NCBI GenBank assembly: GCA_041281825.1 | Contig: CP166298.1 | Coordinates: 1,364,001-1,428,000 of the forward strand | Direction: 5' to 3' | Source: Paenibacillus_D tarimensis_A | GTDB lineage: Bacteria > Bacillota > Bacilli > Paenibacillales > Paenibacillaceae | DNA: 64,000 nt | Shown here: positions 17,320 to 25,475 of the stretch, piece by piece | How positions within the stretch are numbered: the first letter of the stretch is position 1 | Layout of the letters: every line of letters starts with the position of its first letter | Made by a program: the position numbers and the translations under genes | Notes under the pieces: generated by a model | What the model was told of the DNA's origin: nothing | The model's input: only the letters and a program-made list of their open reading frames with translations | Databases searched by the model: none

Positions 17320-18177
17320 ATGAAAATTATGGTAACCGGAGCAACAGGGAAGCTTGGATCATTGGTAGTTGAAGCTTTATTGAAGTCCGTATCTGCGGAA
17401 AATTTGGCTGTTAGCGTACGTGACCCGCAAAAGGCTGAAGGCTTACGCTCTCTTGGCGTGGACGTTCGTTACGGGGATTTTAATCATCCGGAATCGCTGG
17501 TTTCTGCTTTCGCAGGCATCGACAGACTTTTAATCATATCCACAGATGCGGTTGGACAACGGGCCCAGCAGCATATCTTAGCAATAAAGGCTGCACAAGA
17601 AGCGAAAGTAGGTTTCATAGCCTATACCAGTGTAGTGAATGCAAGAGAAAGTGCATTCTTTATCGCTGAGGAGCACCGTCAAACAGAGGAAGCAATCATT
17701 AATTCAGGCATCCCGTATTCCATTCTGCGCAACAACTGGTATTTAGAGAACGAGCTCGCCACGGTTCAAGCGGTTATCAATGGCGCGCCATGGGTAACTT
17801 CCGCCGGAGAGGGCAAAGTCGGGTGGGCGGGCCGTCAGGATTATGCGGAGGCGGCAGCAAGCGTACTTGCCGGGGAAGGCCATAATAATACGGTGTATGA
17901 ATTATCGGGCAAGCCCTTAACGCAAGAAGAATTTACATCGATCGTTGCCGAAGTCATCGGCCGGGAAGTTCAAGTTAGTCAGGTAGATGACGAAACATAC
18001 GGGAAAATCATGGGCGGCGCAGGTGTTCCTGAACAAATGATTCCGTTCCTCGTTGCGATTCAAAGCGGGATCCGTGAAGGGTTTTTGGACATCGAAAGTG
18101 ACGATCTTCCAAATTTGCTCGGCCGTCCCACAACTCCGCTCAGCGATGCCCTGCGTCAAATGTTGAATACAAACTAA
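17320..18177 (+). CDS. NmrA/QorB-like NAD(P)H:quinone oxidoreductase
   Basis: 285 residues of the atypical SDR fold. The nucleotide-binding loop is MVTGATGKLGSLVVEALL, and VSVRDPQKAEGL follows strand 2. ILRNNWYLEN is characteristic of the QOR2 (YtfG/QorB) group, which reduces quinones. AGGAGG at 17307-17312 sets the ATG. It is monocistronic, between terminators, and belongs functionally with the azoreductase and pirin cluster. Confidence 0.88.
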   Translation: MKIMVTGATGKLGSLVVEALLKSVSAENLAVSVRDPQKAEGLRSLGVDVRYGDFNHPESLVSAFAGIDRLLIISTDAVGQRAQQHILAIKAAQEAKVGFIAYTSVVNARESAFFIAEEHRQTEEAIINSGIPYSILRNNWYLENELATVQAVINGAPWVTSAGEGKVGWAGRQDYAEAAASVLAGEGHNNTVYELSGKPLTQEEFTSIVAEVIGREVQVSQVDDETYGKIMGGAGVPEQMIPFLVAIQSGIREGFLDIESDDLPNLLGRPTTPLSDALRQMLNTN

Positions 18178-18202
18178 AGCTGACGGATTCTCAAGCAATG
18201 TA

Positions 18203-18280
18203 AAAAGCCGGGAGTCGTCATAAAAACGGTATCCCGGCTTTTGATTTAGAAGCCGCTGCTGCATCTCAGCGGCTTTTTAC
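18203..18280 (+). terminator. Two consecutive hairpins between convergent genes
   Basis: AAAAGCCGGGA (18203-18213) pairs with TCCCGGCTTTT (18232-18242), then AGCCGCTG (18251-18258) pairs with CAGCGGCT (18267-18274) followed by TTTTT. The second stem overlaps the last codons of the convergent cstR gene. The first stem can work on both strands. Confidence 0.75.
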
Positions 18281-18532
18281 CAACAATTCAATTGCTTCTT
18301 GCACAATTTTACTTGAATCTTTACCTGACGTCTGTTCTTCGATGATGCAGTTATGCAGATTTTCAGCTACAATATGCGCAATTGCCTTGTCAGCAGCGCT
18401 TCGAACCGCCGACAATTGGCTGACGACTTCTTTGCAGGACTTTTCTTCTTCCATTAGCCGTAAGACTCCACGCACTTGACCTTCAAGCCTTCTTAACCGC
18501 TTCTTCATTTCTTCAGTATACGTATAGTTCAT
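18266..18532 (-). CDS. cstR: CstR-type persulfide-sensing repressor (CsoR/FrmR family)
   Basis: 88 residues, all-helical DUF156 fold: RLRRLEGQVRGVLRLMEEEK, SCKEVVSQLSAVRSAADKAI, then AENLHNCIIEE. It keeps the two cysteines of the family (about 33 and 62) but has Asn, not His, four residues before the second one. Copper sensors of the CsoR type need that His, so this fits the persulfide sensor CstR. It lies at the downstream end of a sulfur detoxification operon on the same strand and has its own promoter with an operator matching the one upstream of that operon. AAAAGGGGGCGG precedes the ATG. Confidence 0.85.
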   Translation of the reverse strand: MNYTYTEEMKKRLRRLEGQVRGVLRLMEEEKSCKEVVSQLSAVRSAADKAIAHIVAENLHNCIIEEQTSGKDSSKIVQEAIELLVKSR

Positions 18533-18559
18533 TTTTCACCGCCCCCTTTTCATCTAAAC

Positions 18560-18606
18560 ATATACGTGTATACGTATATTATACAGCCAAAAAATAAATC
18601 CTTCAA
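18560..18606 (-). promoter_or_regulatory. cstR promoter with CstR-like operator
   Basis: Read on the minus strand: TTGAAG (18606-18601), 17 bp, TATAAT (18583-18578), then ATATACGTATACACGTATAT (18579-18560), which partly overlaps the -10. The operator shares the ATATAC...GTATAT frame with the site upstream of the fusion gene. Confidence 0.7.
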
Positions 18607-18610
18607 AGGA

Positions 18611-19093
18611 TTAAATGAACAAGTTTACTTTTGCTTTGGAGGCGTCCCCAAGATATGCTGCAACTCCTGCGTACTCCAGTCCGTCAATAAGCTCCTCTTG
18701 TTTCAATCCGAGAAGGTCCATTGTCATCGTACAAGCAACCAGCTTCACATCTTGTTCTTGTGCCAATTCAATAAGCTGCGGCAGGGAGAGGGCATTGTGT
18801 TTTTTCATCACGTGATTAATCATTTGGGGACCGAGCCCTGCAAAATTCATTTTGGAAAGCCCCAATTTCTTTGCTCCCCGCGGCATCATCCAGCCAAAAG
18901 CTTTTTCCAACCGTCCTTTTTCCGTTTTCACAACCTCGTCTTTACGGAGCGTATTCAATCCCCAAAAAGTGAAGAAAATGGTCACGTCGTGGTCATAGGC
19001 TGCTGCTCCGTTGGCAATGATAAAAGCTGCAATGGCTTTATCCAGTTCACCGCTGAACAGTACAATCGTCGTTTTTTCTATATTTTCGTGCAC
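18611..19093 (-). CDS. DsrE/DsrF-like sulfurtransferase-type protein
   Basis: 160 residues starting at GTG 19093, chosen because GGAAAGGAG lies 9 nt upstream; a longer frame overlaps tauE. The sequence KTTIVLFSGELDKAIAAFII, YDHDVTIFFTFWGLN and VKLVACTMTMDLLGL is typical of the DsrE-like family found with TusA and rhodaneses. The conserved cysteine (VACTM) is a likely sulfane-sulfur carrier site. Fourth gene of the cst-like operon; probably relays or senses persulfide sulfur in the cytoplasm. Confidence 0.85.
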   Translation of the reverse strand: MHENIEKTTIVLFSGELDKAIAAFIIANGAAAYDHDVTIFFTFWGLNTLRKDEVVKTEKGRLEKAFGWMMPRGAKKLGLSKMNFAGLGPQMINHVMKKHNALSLPQLIELAQEQDVKLVACTMTMDLLGLKQEELIDGLEYAGVAAYLGDASKAKVNLFI

Positions 19094-19113
19094 TCTTGTA
19101 AGCTCCTTTCCAA

Positions 19114-19896
19114 TTAGAGATAGATAATATCGAGCCATATTTTCGCGACCGTTGCGGCAATCAAGAACGCTAGGATCCCTTGTAATACTCCGGTGTTTAA
19201 TTTTTTGCTTATTGCAGCTCCAACTGGCGAAGCAACCGTACTGGCAACAACCATGACCAGGGAAGGCAGCAGCAGCACATGTCCGCCCATCACCTTTCCT
19301 GCAGTGGTTCCAATAGAAGAAATAAACGTGATGGCAAGAGAAGAGGCGATCGCCACCCGGGTTGGTATTTTCAGAATGACAAGCATAACAGGAACCGTGA
19401 TAAAAGCGCCGGCCGCTCCAACAATGCCGGATACCGTTCCGATTGCGAAGGCCAATGCCGAAGCTAACGGTTTATTGAAGCTGACTGTTGTAAAATCGAC
19501 ATGTTCTTGCGCTTTTTTGGGCAAAAACATCATGATCGCGGCAATCAAAGCCAACACAGCATAAGTCGTGTTAATGGAAGAGTTTGTTAAAAATTTGGAA
19601 CCGAATCCTCCGGCAAAACTGCCGATAATAATGGAGATACCCATCGAAATAACCAGCGGTTTATTAATATAGCCGCCCTTGCGAAAGGCGAGCATGCCCG
19701 CAAATGTTGCAAAGAAAACCTGAACCGCACTAACGGCAGCCACTTCTTGCGCCGTGAAAGTAATAAACCCTAGAGCCGGAGGAATATATAACAGCATCGG
19801 GTATTTGATAATGGAGCCGCCGATTCCAACCATACCTGAGATGAGCGAACCAATGAATCCAATCAGAAATAGTGTAAGGATATAAGTTATATCCAT
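19114..19896 (-). CDS. TauE/SafE-family sulfite/anion exporter
   Basis: 260 residues, about eight membrane segments, opening with LTLFLIGFIGSLISGMVGIG and with the internal repeat GTVSGIVGAAGAFITVPVML; both match the TauE/SafE repeat (GxxxGxxGxGGG-like). The start overlaps the upstream tusA stop (TAACATG). In the S. aureus cst system TauE is proposed to export sulfite or thiosulfate produced by persulfide oxidation, and the same role is inferred here. Confidence 0.9.
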   Translation of the reverse strand: MDITYILTLFLIGFIGSLISGMVGIGGSIIKYPMLLYIPPALGFITFTAQEVAAVSAVQVFFATFAGMLAFRKGGYINKPLVISMGISIIIGSFAGGFGSKFLTNSSINTTYAVLALIAAIMMFLPKKAQEHVDFTTVSFNKPLASALAFAIGTVSGIVGAAGAFITVPVMLVILKIPTRVAIASSLAITFISSIGTTAGKVMGGHVLLLPSLVMVVASTVASPVGAAISKKLNTGVLQGILAFLIAATVAKIWLDIIYL

Positions 19897-19897
19897 G

Positions 19898-20125
19898 TTA
19901 ACCTTTTTTGAAAATAAATTTAAAGATCCCGTCTTCTTCTTTTACGTCTAACAGTTCGTGGCCTGTAGATTTGGCCCAGGCGGTCATATCGGCTTTGGCG
20001 CCTTTGTCCGTAGCATGAACCTCCAGAATTTGTCCGCTTTCAAGCTCATCGATCGCTTTTTTGGTGCGAACAATCGGAAGCGGGCAAGCCATACCTTTTG
20101 CATCAACAAATTTATCGACTTTCAT
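19898..20125 (-). CDS. TusA-family sulfur carrier protein
   Basis: 75 residues from ATG 20125, with AAGGGGCGG upstream. VDAKGMACPLPIVRTKKAID contains the conserved CPxP motif whose cysteine carries sulfur as a persulfide; ATDKGAKADMTAWAKSTGH completes the fold. It closely resembles the TusA domain at the N-terminus of the upstream fusion protein, so one may derive from the other by duplication. 22 bp separate the two genes. Confidence 0.92.
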   Translation of the reverse strand: MKVDKFVDAKGMACPLPIVRTKKAIDELESGQILEVHATDKGAKADMTAWAKSTGHELLDVKEEDGIFKFIFKKG

Positions 20126-20147
20126 TTTATACCGCCCCTTAAAATAA

Positions 20148-21851
20148 TTATTTATCGTGAACCGCACAACGATTTGGACCGATTTCCATTTCCCGCTGTT
20201 CTTCTTCGTCCGGTTGAAGAAGCCCTAAATTCGTTTTGCGAATTTCCTGGTACGCATTTGGCTGCGGCGGCAGCTTTTCCGTTACTGTGATTCTAAACTG
20301 TTCCTCGTCTTGGATATTCAGACCAGGGTTATTGATATACAAATCTCCCAACCGTCCAAATACTTTTCCGCCTTCGCTTAACTCGGACATTTTGCCAAAA
20401 TGAGCTGGAAGCACAATCAAATCATCCGACAGTTCTTTGTACCGGCAATACAGCGTATTCCTTAAATCGGAGACCCAATCCTCCGCCTTGCCCGCCAAGT
20501 CGGGACGGCCAATGGATTCGACGAATAAAATGTCCCCTGTAAGCAAATATTTGTCTTGTATGATCAGCGAAGTGCTTCCGATTGTATGACCCGGGGAGTA
20601 AACCGGCAAAATGTTGATTCTCGTGCTGCCGACAACAATTTCTTTCGCTTCCTCAAGATTTTCGAAAGCGAATGTAACTTCCGTTGCATCTTTCGGAGGG
20701 AGCCAGTAGGTTGCTCCAACTTTTTCAGCTAACTTTCTTCCACCCGAAATATGGTCGGCATGGAGGTGGGTATCGATGGTGTATTTAATCGTTACGTCCT
20801 GTTCTTGAGCAAATTGTTCAAAAACATCGGTTAGTCTGACTGCATCTATAATGGCGGCTTCACCGCCCGAAATGACCATGTAAGACAAACAGCCCTTCCC
20901 GATCCGAACGAACTGATAAACGGAACCGCCATCTTGCAAATCGCCTACTTTAACGGGTTCAAGATGTTCGCTCCAGGATTTCATGCCGCCTGCGAGAAAG
21001 TAGACATTGCTCTTGCCGGCTTCTGCAAGCTGCTCGGCAACGAATTGTGATGAGCCTTCCTTAGCGCATACAACAAGAACTTTTTTATTGTCCGGAATTT
21101 TCTGAGCAACAGCATCCACGCCTTCAAGCAACTCGAAGTAAGGAACGTTCATGATTTCTACACCTTCGCCTTCAATTTTCCAATCTTGAAACGATTCCTC
21201 ATTACGGACGTCAAGAATGAAAATGGCTTCTTTAGTTAGAACCATTCGGGTTAATTCTTTGGCAGTCATTATAGCTGCGGTGTTCGCAGTTTCCGTCGGC
21301 CCTGACCAAACGGACATTCCATTCAAGACATTTGTTACGCTTTGGAAGCCTTTTTCTTTCAAGAGACGACAGGCCATATCGCTTCGATTGCCCGTTCGGC
21401 ATATTACATAAATGTCGTCCTCTCGTTGAAGTTCATCCATACGGCATTCCAGCTCGCCAAGCGGAATTGATTTTGCGCCGGGAATCCGATGAAACGCAAA
21501 TTCGGCTGGCTCCCGGACATCCAAAATTGTGCATTTTACGTTTGAAGCTAATTTCAATTGCAGCAGATCATTGGAAATGGTTTGCTCATACTTCACTACT
21601 TCCTTAACCTCCTCCGGACTTGCCTTTCGAAGAAAATGCCGTAATACTACTCCTTCATATAAAGTTCCTAAATACTGATGACCTGCATTTTTCGCCCAGC
21701 CCTGAATATCTGCGAGCGACCCTTTATCGGTTGCTTGAACTTCAATGACTTGCCCTGCATGTAATTGTTCAATGGCTTTTTTGGTTCTAACAATCGGCAT
21801 AGGGCATGCAAGACCTTTACAATCCAAGGTTTTATCCGCATTCATCTCCAA
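20148..21851 (-). CDS. Four-domain sulfur enzyme: TusA-rhodanese-rhodanese-persulfide dioxygenase-like
   Basis: About 567 residues. Domain order: TusA (about 5-75, GLACPMPIVRTKKA), rhodanese 1 (about 95-190, active loop VICRTGNRSD), rhodanese 2 (about 205-310, VVCAKEGSS, cysteine present), and a metallo-beta-lactamase domain (about 320-560) with THLHADH, SPGHTIGS and LLTGDILF, like ETHE1/CstB persulfide dioxygenases. It should take up sulfane sulfur, transfer it and oxidise persulfide to sulfite. S. aureus CstB has its dioxygenase domain first and lacks an N-terminal TusA, so the order differs. TTG 21851 is preferred (GGAAGGACGG 7 nt upstream); ATG 21878 has no ribosome site and lies about 17 nt from the predicted transcript start. 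Confidence 0.88.
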   Translation of the reverse strand: MEMNADKTLDCKGLACPMPIVRTKKAIEQLHAGQVIEVQATDKGSLADIQGWAKNAGHQYLGTLYEGVVLRHFLRKASPEEVKEVVKYEQTISNDLLQLKLASNVKCTILDVREPAEFAFHRIPGAKSIPLGELECRMDELQREDDIYVICRTGNRSDMACRLLKEKGFQSVTNVLNGMSVWSGPTETANTAAIMTAKELTRMVLTKEAIFILDVRNEESFQDWKIEGEGVEIMNVPYFELLEGVDAVAQKIPDNKKVLVVCAKEGSSQFVAEQLAEAGKSNVYFLAGGMKSWSEHLEPVKVGDLQDGGSVYQFVRIGKGCLSYMVISGGEAAIIDAVRLTDVFEQFAQEQDVTIKYTIDTHLHADHISGGRKLAEKVGATYWLPPKDATEVTFAFENLEEAKEIVVGSTRINILPVYSPGHTIGSTSLIIQDKYLLTGDILFVESIGRPDLAGKAEDWVSDLRNTLYCRYKELSDDLIVLPAHFGKMSELSEGGKVFGRLGDLYINNPGLNIQDEEQFRITVTEKLPPQPNAYQEIRKTNLGLLQPDEEEQREMEIGPNRCAVHDK

Positions 21852-21883
21852 CGAAAATCCGTCCTTCCCACAATCCATAATAC

Positions 21884-21931
21884 ATATACCGGTATGGGTA
21901 TATTATAGAGCCGGCTGTTTCTCTCTGTCAA
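21884..21931 (-). promoter_or_regulatory. Promoter and CstR-like operator of the persulfide operon
   Basis: On the minus strand: TTGACA (21931-21926), 18 bp, TATAAT (21907-21902), then the near-palindrome ATATACCCATACCGGTATAT (21903-21884) covering the transcription start. It resembles the known CstR site type (TACCC..GGGTA) and the site upstream of cstR. Confidence 0.8.
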
Positions 21932-22059
21932 CCCCTTAAGTTAGTTGCCTGCGTTGGTATTACCCGCTCAATAGCCGCGTTCCGGCTGACAGACAGGGCG
22001 GACTTTTGACATTTCCGGGTCAAAGTCGACCTACCTTTTTCAATCCTACTATGTTCATA

Positions 22060-22088
22060 TTGAAACTTCTCTCAACTGCCGCAATAAT
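22060..22088 (+). promoter_or_regulatory. Probable promoter of the Gfo/Idh/MocA gene
   Basis: TTGAAA (22060-22065), 17 bp, AATAAT (22083-22088), about 45 bp before the start codon. The rest of the gap from 21932 holds nothing recognisable. Confidence 0.45.
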
Positions 22089-22133
22089 GAAATGGAGACT
22101 CATAAGATCCATTATTGAAGGAGATGAAATAAT

Positions 22134-23243
22134 TTGCGCAAATTCAAGGTAGGCGTCATTGGTACCGGAATGATCAGCAACATTTATTTGAAAACCTGCA
22201 CCGAAGTGTTCGATACGGTTCTTGAGGTCAAAGCGGTGGCGGATATGATGCCCGAGCTGGCGCGAAAGAAAGCGGAAGCGTTTCAAATTCCTTACGTGTA
22301 CACGGTTGATGAACTGCTCGCAGACCCGGAGATCGACATCGTGCTGAATCTGACCAAGCCTGCCGCGCATGCCCCGTTGAATTTGCGCGCGCTTGAAGCG
22401 GGCAAGCATGTATACACGGAGAAGCCTTTTGCGTTGTCGCGCGAGGAGGCCGACGAAGTGCTCGCTCTGGCTGAAGCGAAAGGATTGTATGTCGGCTGTG
22501 CGCCGGACACGGTTCTGGGGGCCGGCATTCAGACGTGCATTAAGCTGATTCGGGACGGCTGGATCGGCAAGCCCTATGCTGCTAACGCTTACATCTATAT
22601 GGGCGACGGGAGCGGGGGCGTGCATCCGAATTTTGAAAATTTCTTAAAGCTGGGCGGCGATCCGCTTATGGATATGGGACCGTATTATTTGTCGGCGATG
22701 CTTCTTATGCTCGGACCGGTTCGCCGGGTAGCCGGATCTGCGCAGCAGCTGCATCGGGAGATTACGGTATCCAATCCGAGATCGCATGCCTATGGACGCA
22801 CGGTTCCGATAGAGGCGCCAACCAATGTATCGGCGATATTGGATTTTCATAGCGGAGCGATCGGCGTCTTCCAAGCGGCGAAGGAGAGCTTCGGCTATTC
22901 GCCGAGAATTGAAATCTTCGGTACGGAGGGCAACCTGACGGTTCCCGATCCGAATTACTTCGGCGGACCGGTAATGATCAAGTTCCCGGATGGCGAGACG
23001 AAGGAAATTCCGCTGACGCATCCGTACAGCGAGGACAGCCGGGGAATCGGACTGGCGGAGATGGCTTATGCGATCCGTTCCGGCAGGATGAACCGGGCGA
23101 ACGGCCATTTGGCCAGACATGTGCTCGATATTTCCCTGGCAATATTTGAATCGTCGCAGTCGGACAAACATGTCTACATTCCGTCGACGTTCGAGCCGGT
23201 GTTGCCTCTGCCGCTAGGATTGAGGTATAACAGGCTGGATTAA
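22134..23243 (+). CDS. Gfo/Idh/MocA-family oxidoreductase
   Basis: 369 residues. The N-terminal Rossmann fold starts KVGVIGTGMISNIYLKTC, and the family motif EKPFALSREEADEV (Glu-Lys-Pro) is present, followed by GCAPDTVLGAGIQ. The second domain is the usual alpha/beta sheet with GGDPLMDMGPYYLSAMLLML. These NAD(P)-dependent enzymes oxidise or reduce sugars and cyclitols. TTG 22134 is the start, set by GAAGGAGATG. It lies upstream of a sugar ABC transporter, separated by 475 bp, and may process the imported sugar. Confidence 0.88.
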   Translation: MRKFKVGVIGTGMISNIYLKTCTEVFDTVLEVKAVADMMPELARKKAEAFQIPYVYTVDELLADPEIDIVLNLTKPAAHAPLNLRALEAGKHVYTEKPFALSREEADEVLALAEAKGLYVGCAPDTVLGAGIQTCIKLIRDGWIGKPYAANAYIYMGDGSGGVHPNFENFLKLGGDPLMDMGPYYLSAMLLMLGPVRRVAGSAQQLHREITVSNPRSHAYGRTVPIEAPTNVSAILDFHSGAIGVFQAAKESFGYSPRIEIFGTEGNLTVPDPNYFGGPVMIKFPDGETKEIPLTHPYSEDSRGIGLAEMAYAIRSGRMNRANGHLARHVLDISLAIFESSQSDKHVYIPSTFEPVLPLPLGLRYNRLD

Positions 23244-23718
23244 GGGAGGATGTAGTGAAGCGGTACTGCTGCACACTTAGCGGTTCTAATTTGGGGTAGG
23301 GTCGCAGTGCGTTTTTACAAACGGTTGTCTGATAGTGATTATCTTCCGGTTCTCGTATGCGGACGCAGAGTCTCTTATTTTGATGAAACTGAGCAAAAAT
23401 CACATCGTGCGGACACACGATCTCTTATTTGTGCTAACATCAGTCGTTTTCTATGATTTTGAAGCCGATAACGGATCCTCTATCCGGAAGATTGCCATTC
23501 ACGAGGCAAAGTTCACAAATAACGGCCCCTGTGTCCGCTTCTATTGCTAGGGAGGCGTTCCCCTATTCTTTGAATCCGACAACATCATCACAATTCCTCT
23601 ATTTGACGCTTACTCCCCGAAAAGTGCAATTGTCCCCTTTGATCCGTTGGATTCTCCGTCCTTGTTTTTCCGGCTGCTCCTATATAATGAAGTCAACCGG
23701 TTAAAGGAGAGAGTGCCG
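23244..23718 (+). repeat. Non-coding gap with short imperfect repeats; promoter for ABC genes at its end
   Basis: Units such as GCGGACGCAGAGTCTCTTAT (about 23360) and GCGGACACACGATCTCTTAT (about 23411) recur imperfectly, and related AACGG-containing segments follow to about 23550. No coding frame is convincing. TATAAT at about 23684 is a candidate -10 for the transporter genes. Confidence 0.4.
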
Positions 23719-24609
23719 ATGTACAGGAAGAAGCTGCATGCCTATATTTTCACGTTTCCCAGTTTATTCTTGACGCTTGTGCTGGGGATCTACCCGATCT
23801 TGTGGGCGTTTCGGTATATGTTTTACGACTATCAGGGGTATGGAAGCCCGCGGTTTGTCGGATTGGACAATTTCTTCCGGGTCGCGCGGGACGATCAATT
23901 CTGGCAGTCGGTCGCCAACACGTTCGTCTACGCCGGAGGAAAGCTTGTGCTGACACTTCCGCTTTCGCTTATTTTAGCCGTTATCTTGAACAGGGCATTG
24001 CGCGGCAGACATTTGTTTCGCGCCGTCTATTTTCTGCCCACGATTTTCAGTGCTTCCGTCATGTCTATTGTGTTCTATATCATCTTCAACTCCTATAACG
24101 GAATTCTGAATCAGTTCCTGCTTAAGCTGCGGTTCGTGAGCGAGCCTGTCGATTGGCTCGGCGCCCAATTTGCGATGCTCACCGTTATCATTATTGCGGT
24201 ATGGGGAGCTGTAGGAAACTATATGCTGCTGTTTCTGGCTGGACTGCAAAGCATTCCGGACGATATTTACGAAGCGGCTTCCTTGGATGGAGTCAATCCG
24301 GTACAACGTCTATGGTACATTACGCTGCCGATGCTCGGGCCTGTGCTGCAAATGATCATCATGCTTGCGATCACCGTGTCACTTAAGGGGTATGAAAGCA
24401 TCATGGTGCTGACCGAAGGCGGGCCGTTTAATAAAACCGAAGTGATGTATTTATACCTGTATAAACTATTCTTTCCGGTGACTTCGGAAGGATCCAGCGT
24501 GCAAAATATCGGCTACGGCAGCGCGGTCGGATTCACGACGGCATTAATTGTAGGCTTGATCACATGGATCTATTTCTGGATTTCCAAACGGTTGAACGAG
24601 ACTTATTAG
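23719..24609 (+). CDS. Sugar ABC transporter permease (MalF/LacF/UgpA type)
   Basis: 296 residues from ATG 23719, with AAAGGAGAGAG upstream; the longer frame lacks a ribosome site. Six membrane segments, beginning IFTFPSLFLTLVLGIYPILW. The cytoplasmic EAA loop that contacts the ATPase reads YEAASLDGVNPVQRLWYITL. CUT1-type sugar permease. The second permease gene starts 14 bp downstream. No ATPase gene is present in the locus, so a shared MsmX-type ATPase is expected. Confidence 0.92.
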   Translation: MYRKKLHAYIFTFPSLFLTLVLGIYPILWAFRYMFYDYQGYGSPRFVGLDNFFRVARDDQFWQSVANTFVYAGGKLVLTLPLSLILAVILNRALRGRHLFRAVYFLPTIFSASVMSIVFYIIFNSYNGILNQFLLKLRFVSEPVDWLGAQFAMLTVIIIAVWGAVGNYMLLFLAGLQSIPDDIYEAASLDGVNPVQRLWYITLPMLGPVLQMIIMLAITVSLKGYESIMVLTEGGPFNKTEVMYLYLYKLFFPVTSEGSSVQNIGYGSAVGFTTALIVGLITWIYFWISKRLNETY

Positions 24610-24623
24610 GTGGGGGACCAGTG

Positions 24624-25460
24624 ATGACAATGACGAGACTGATGACAAGAACGACACTCTGGGTGTTTCTTATCCTTACCGCCGTCTGTATGCTGTTTCC
24701 GATTGTCATGGCGATTCTCGGTTCGTTCAAGACGAATCTGGAAGTTACGACAGGCGCTACGCTGCTGCCGGAAGCATGGCAATTCAAAAACTACGGACAT
24801 GCGTGGAAGCAGGCAAATTTTGCCCAGTTTACTTGGAACAGTATCTATGTAAGCCTGTTTACAACGATCGGTACGCTGTTGATTACGGCTATGGCCGCTT
24901 ACGCGGTCGACCGAGTGGACTTTAAGGGGAAGAAATTGTATATCATCCTGCAATCGTTTACGCTGTTCATTTCAATCGGTGCGGTCGTGCTCAAGCCGCA
25001 ATTCGATCTGATGGTCCAGTTGAATTTGCAAAAGTCGTTATGGGGTGTCATTATTATTTTAATCAGCGCGCATGCAACGATCTTTTTTATGATGATCGGT
25101 TTTTTCAAAGCGATTCCCAGGGATCTGGATGAAGCGGCCCTGATCGACGGCTGCAGCTTCTATTCCATATTTTGGCGGATTATCCTTCCGCTTCTACAGC
25201 CTGCGCTCGCGGTGACCGCGCTGTTTACATTCAGAAATGCCTGGAACGAATATATTCTTCCGCTAGTATTCTCCATGACCAAGCCCGAGCTTCAGACGCT
25301 GCCTGTCGGTCTGGCGAATCTGAGGTATGGCTTCGGTGCCGCTTCGGAGAACCAGTACATGCTGGCTGGCGCCTGCATTTCGATCATCCCATTGCTGGTT
25401 GTGTATGTATTTGCCAATCGTTCTTTTATGCAGGTCACAGTGGGTTCTGTGAAAGGATAA
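24624..25460 (+). CDS. Sugar ABC transporter permease (MalG/LacG type)
   Basis: 278 residues from ATG 24624, chosen because GGTGGGGG lies just upstream; an upstream ATG overlaps the first permease. Six membrane segments, with LWVFLILTAVCMLFPIVMAI first. The EAA loop is LDEAALIDGCSFYSIFWRII. Forms the channel with the preceding permease. YesM/YesN genes follow 15 bp later, an arrangement common in Paenibacillus-type sugar loci. Confidence 0.92.
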   Translation: MTMTRLMTRTTLWVFLILTAVCMLFPIVMAILGSFKTNLEVTTGATLLPEAWQFKNYGHAWKQANFAQFTWNSIYVSLFTTIGTLLITAMAAYAVDRVDFKGKKLYIILQSFTLFISIGAVVLKPQFDLMVQLNLQKSLWGVIIILISAHATIFFMMIGFFKAIPRDLDEAALIDGCSFYSIFWRIILPLLQPALAVTALFTFRNAWNEYILPLVFSMTKPELQTLPVGLANLRYGFGAASENQYMLAGACISIIPLLVVYVFANRSFMQVTVGSVKG

Positions 25461-25475
25461 ATCGGCGGCCGTAGG

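Noticed and set aside
18266..18532. Copper sensor CsoR
   Set aside because: The His needed for copper four residues before the second Cys is Asn, and the neighbours are sulfur-handling genes, not copper genes.
18566..19117. Plus-strand ORF of 183 codons
   Set aside because: Antisense to the DsrE-like gene, which has a ribosome site, operon context and family motifs.
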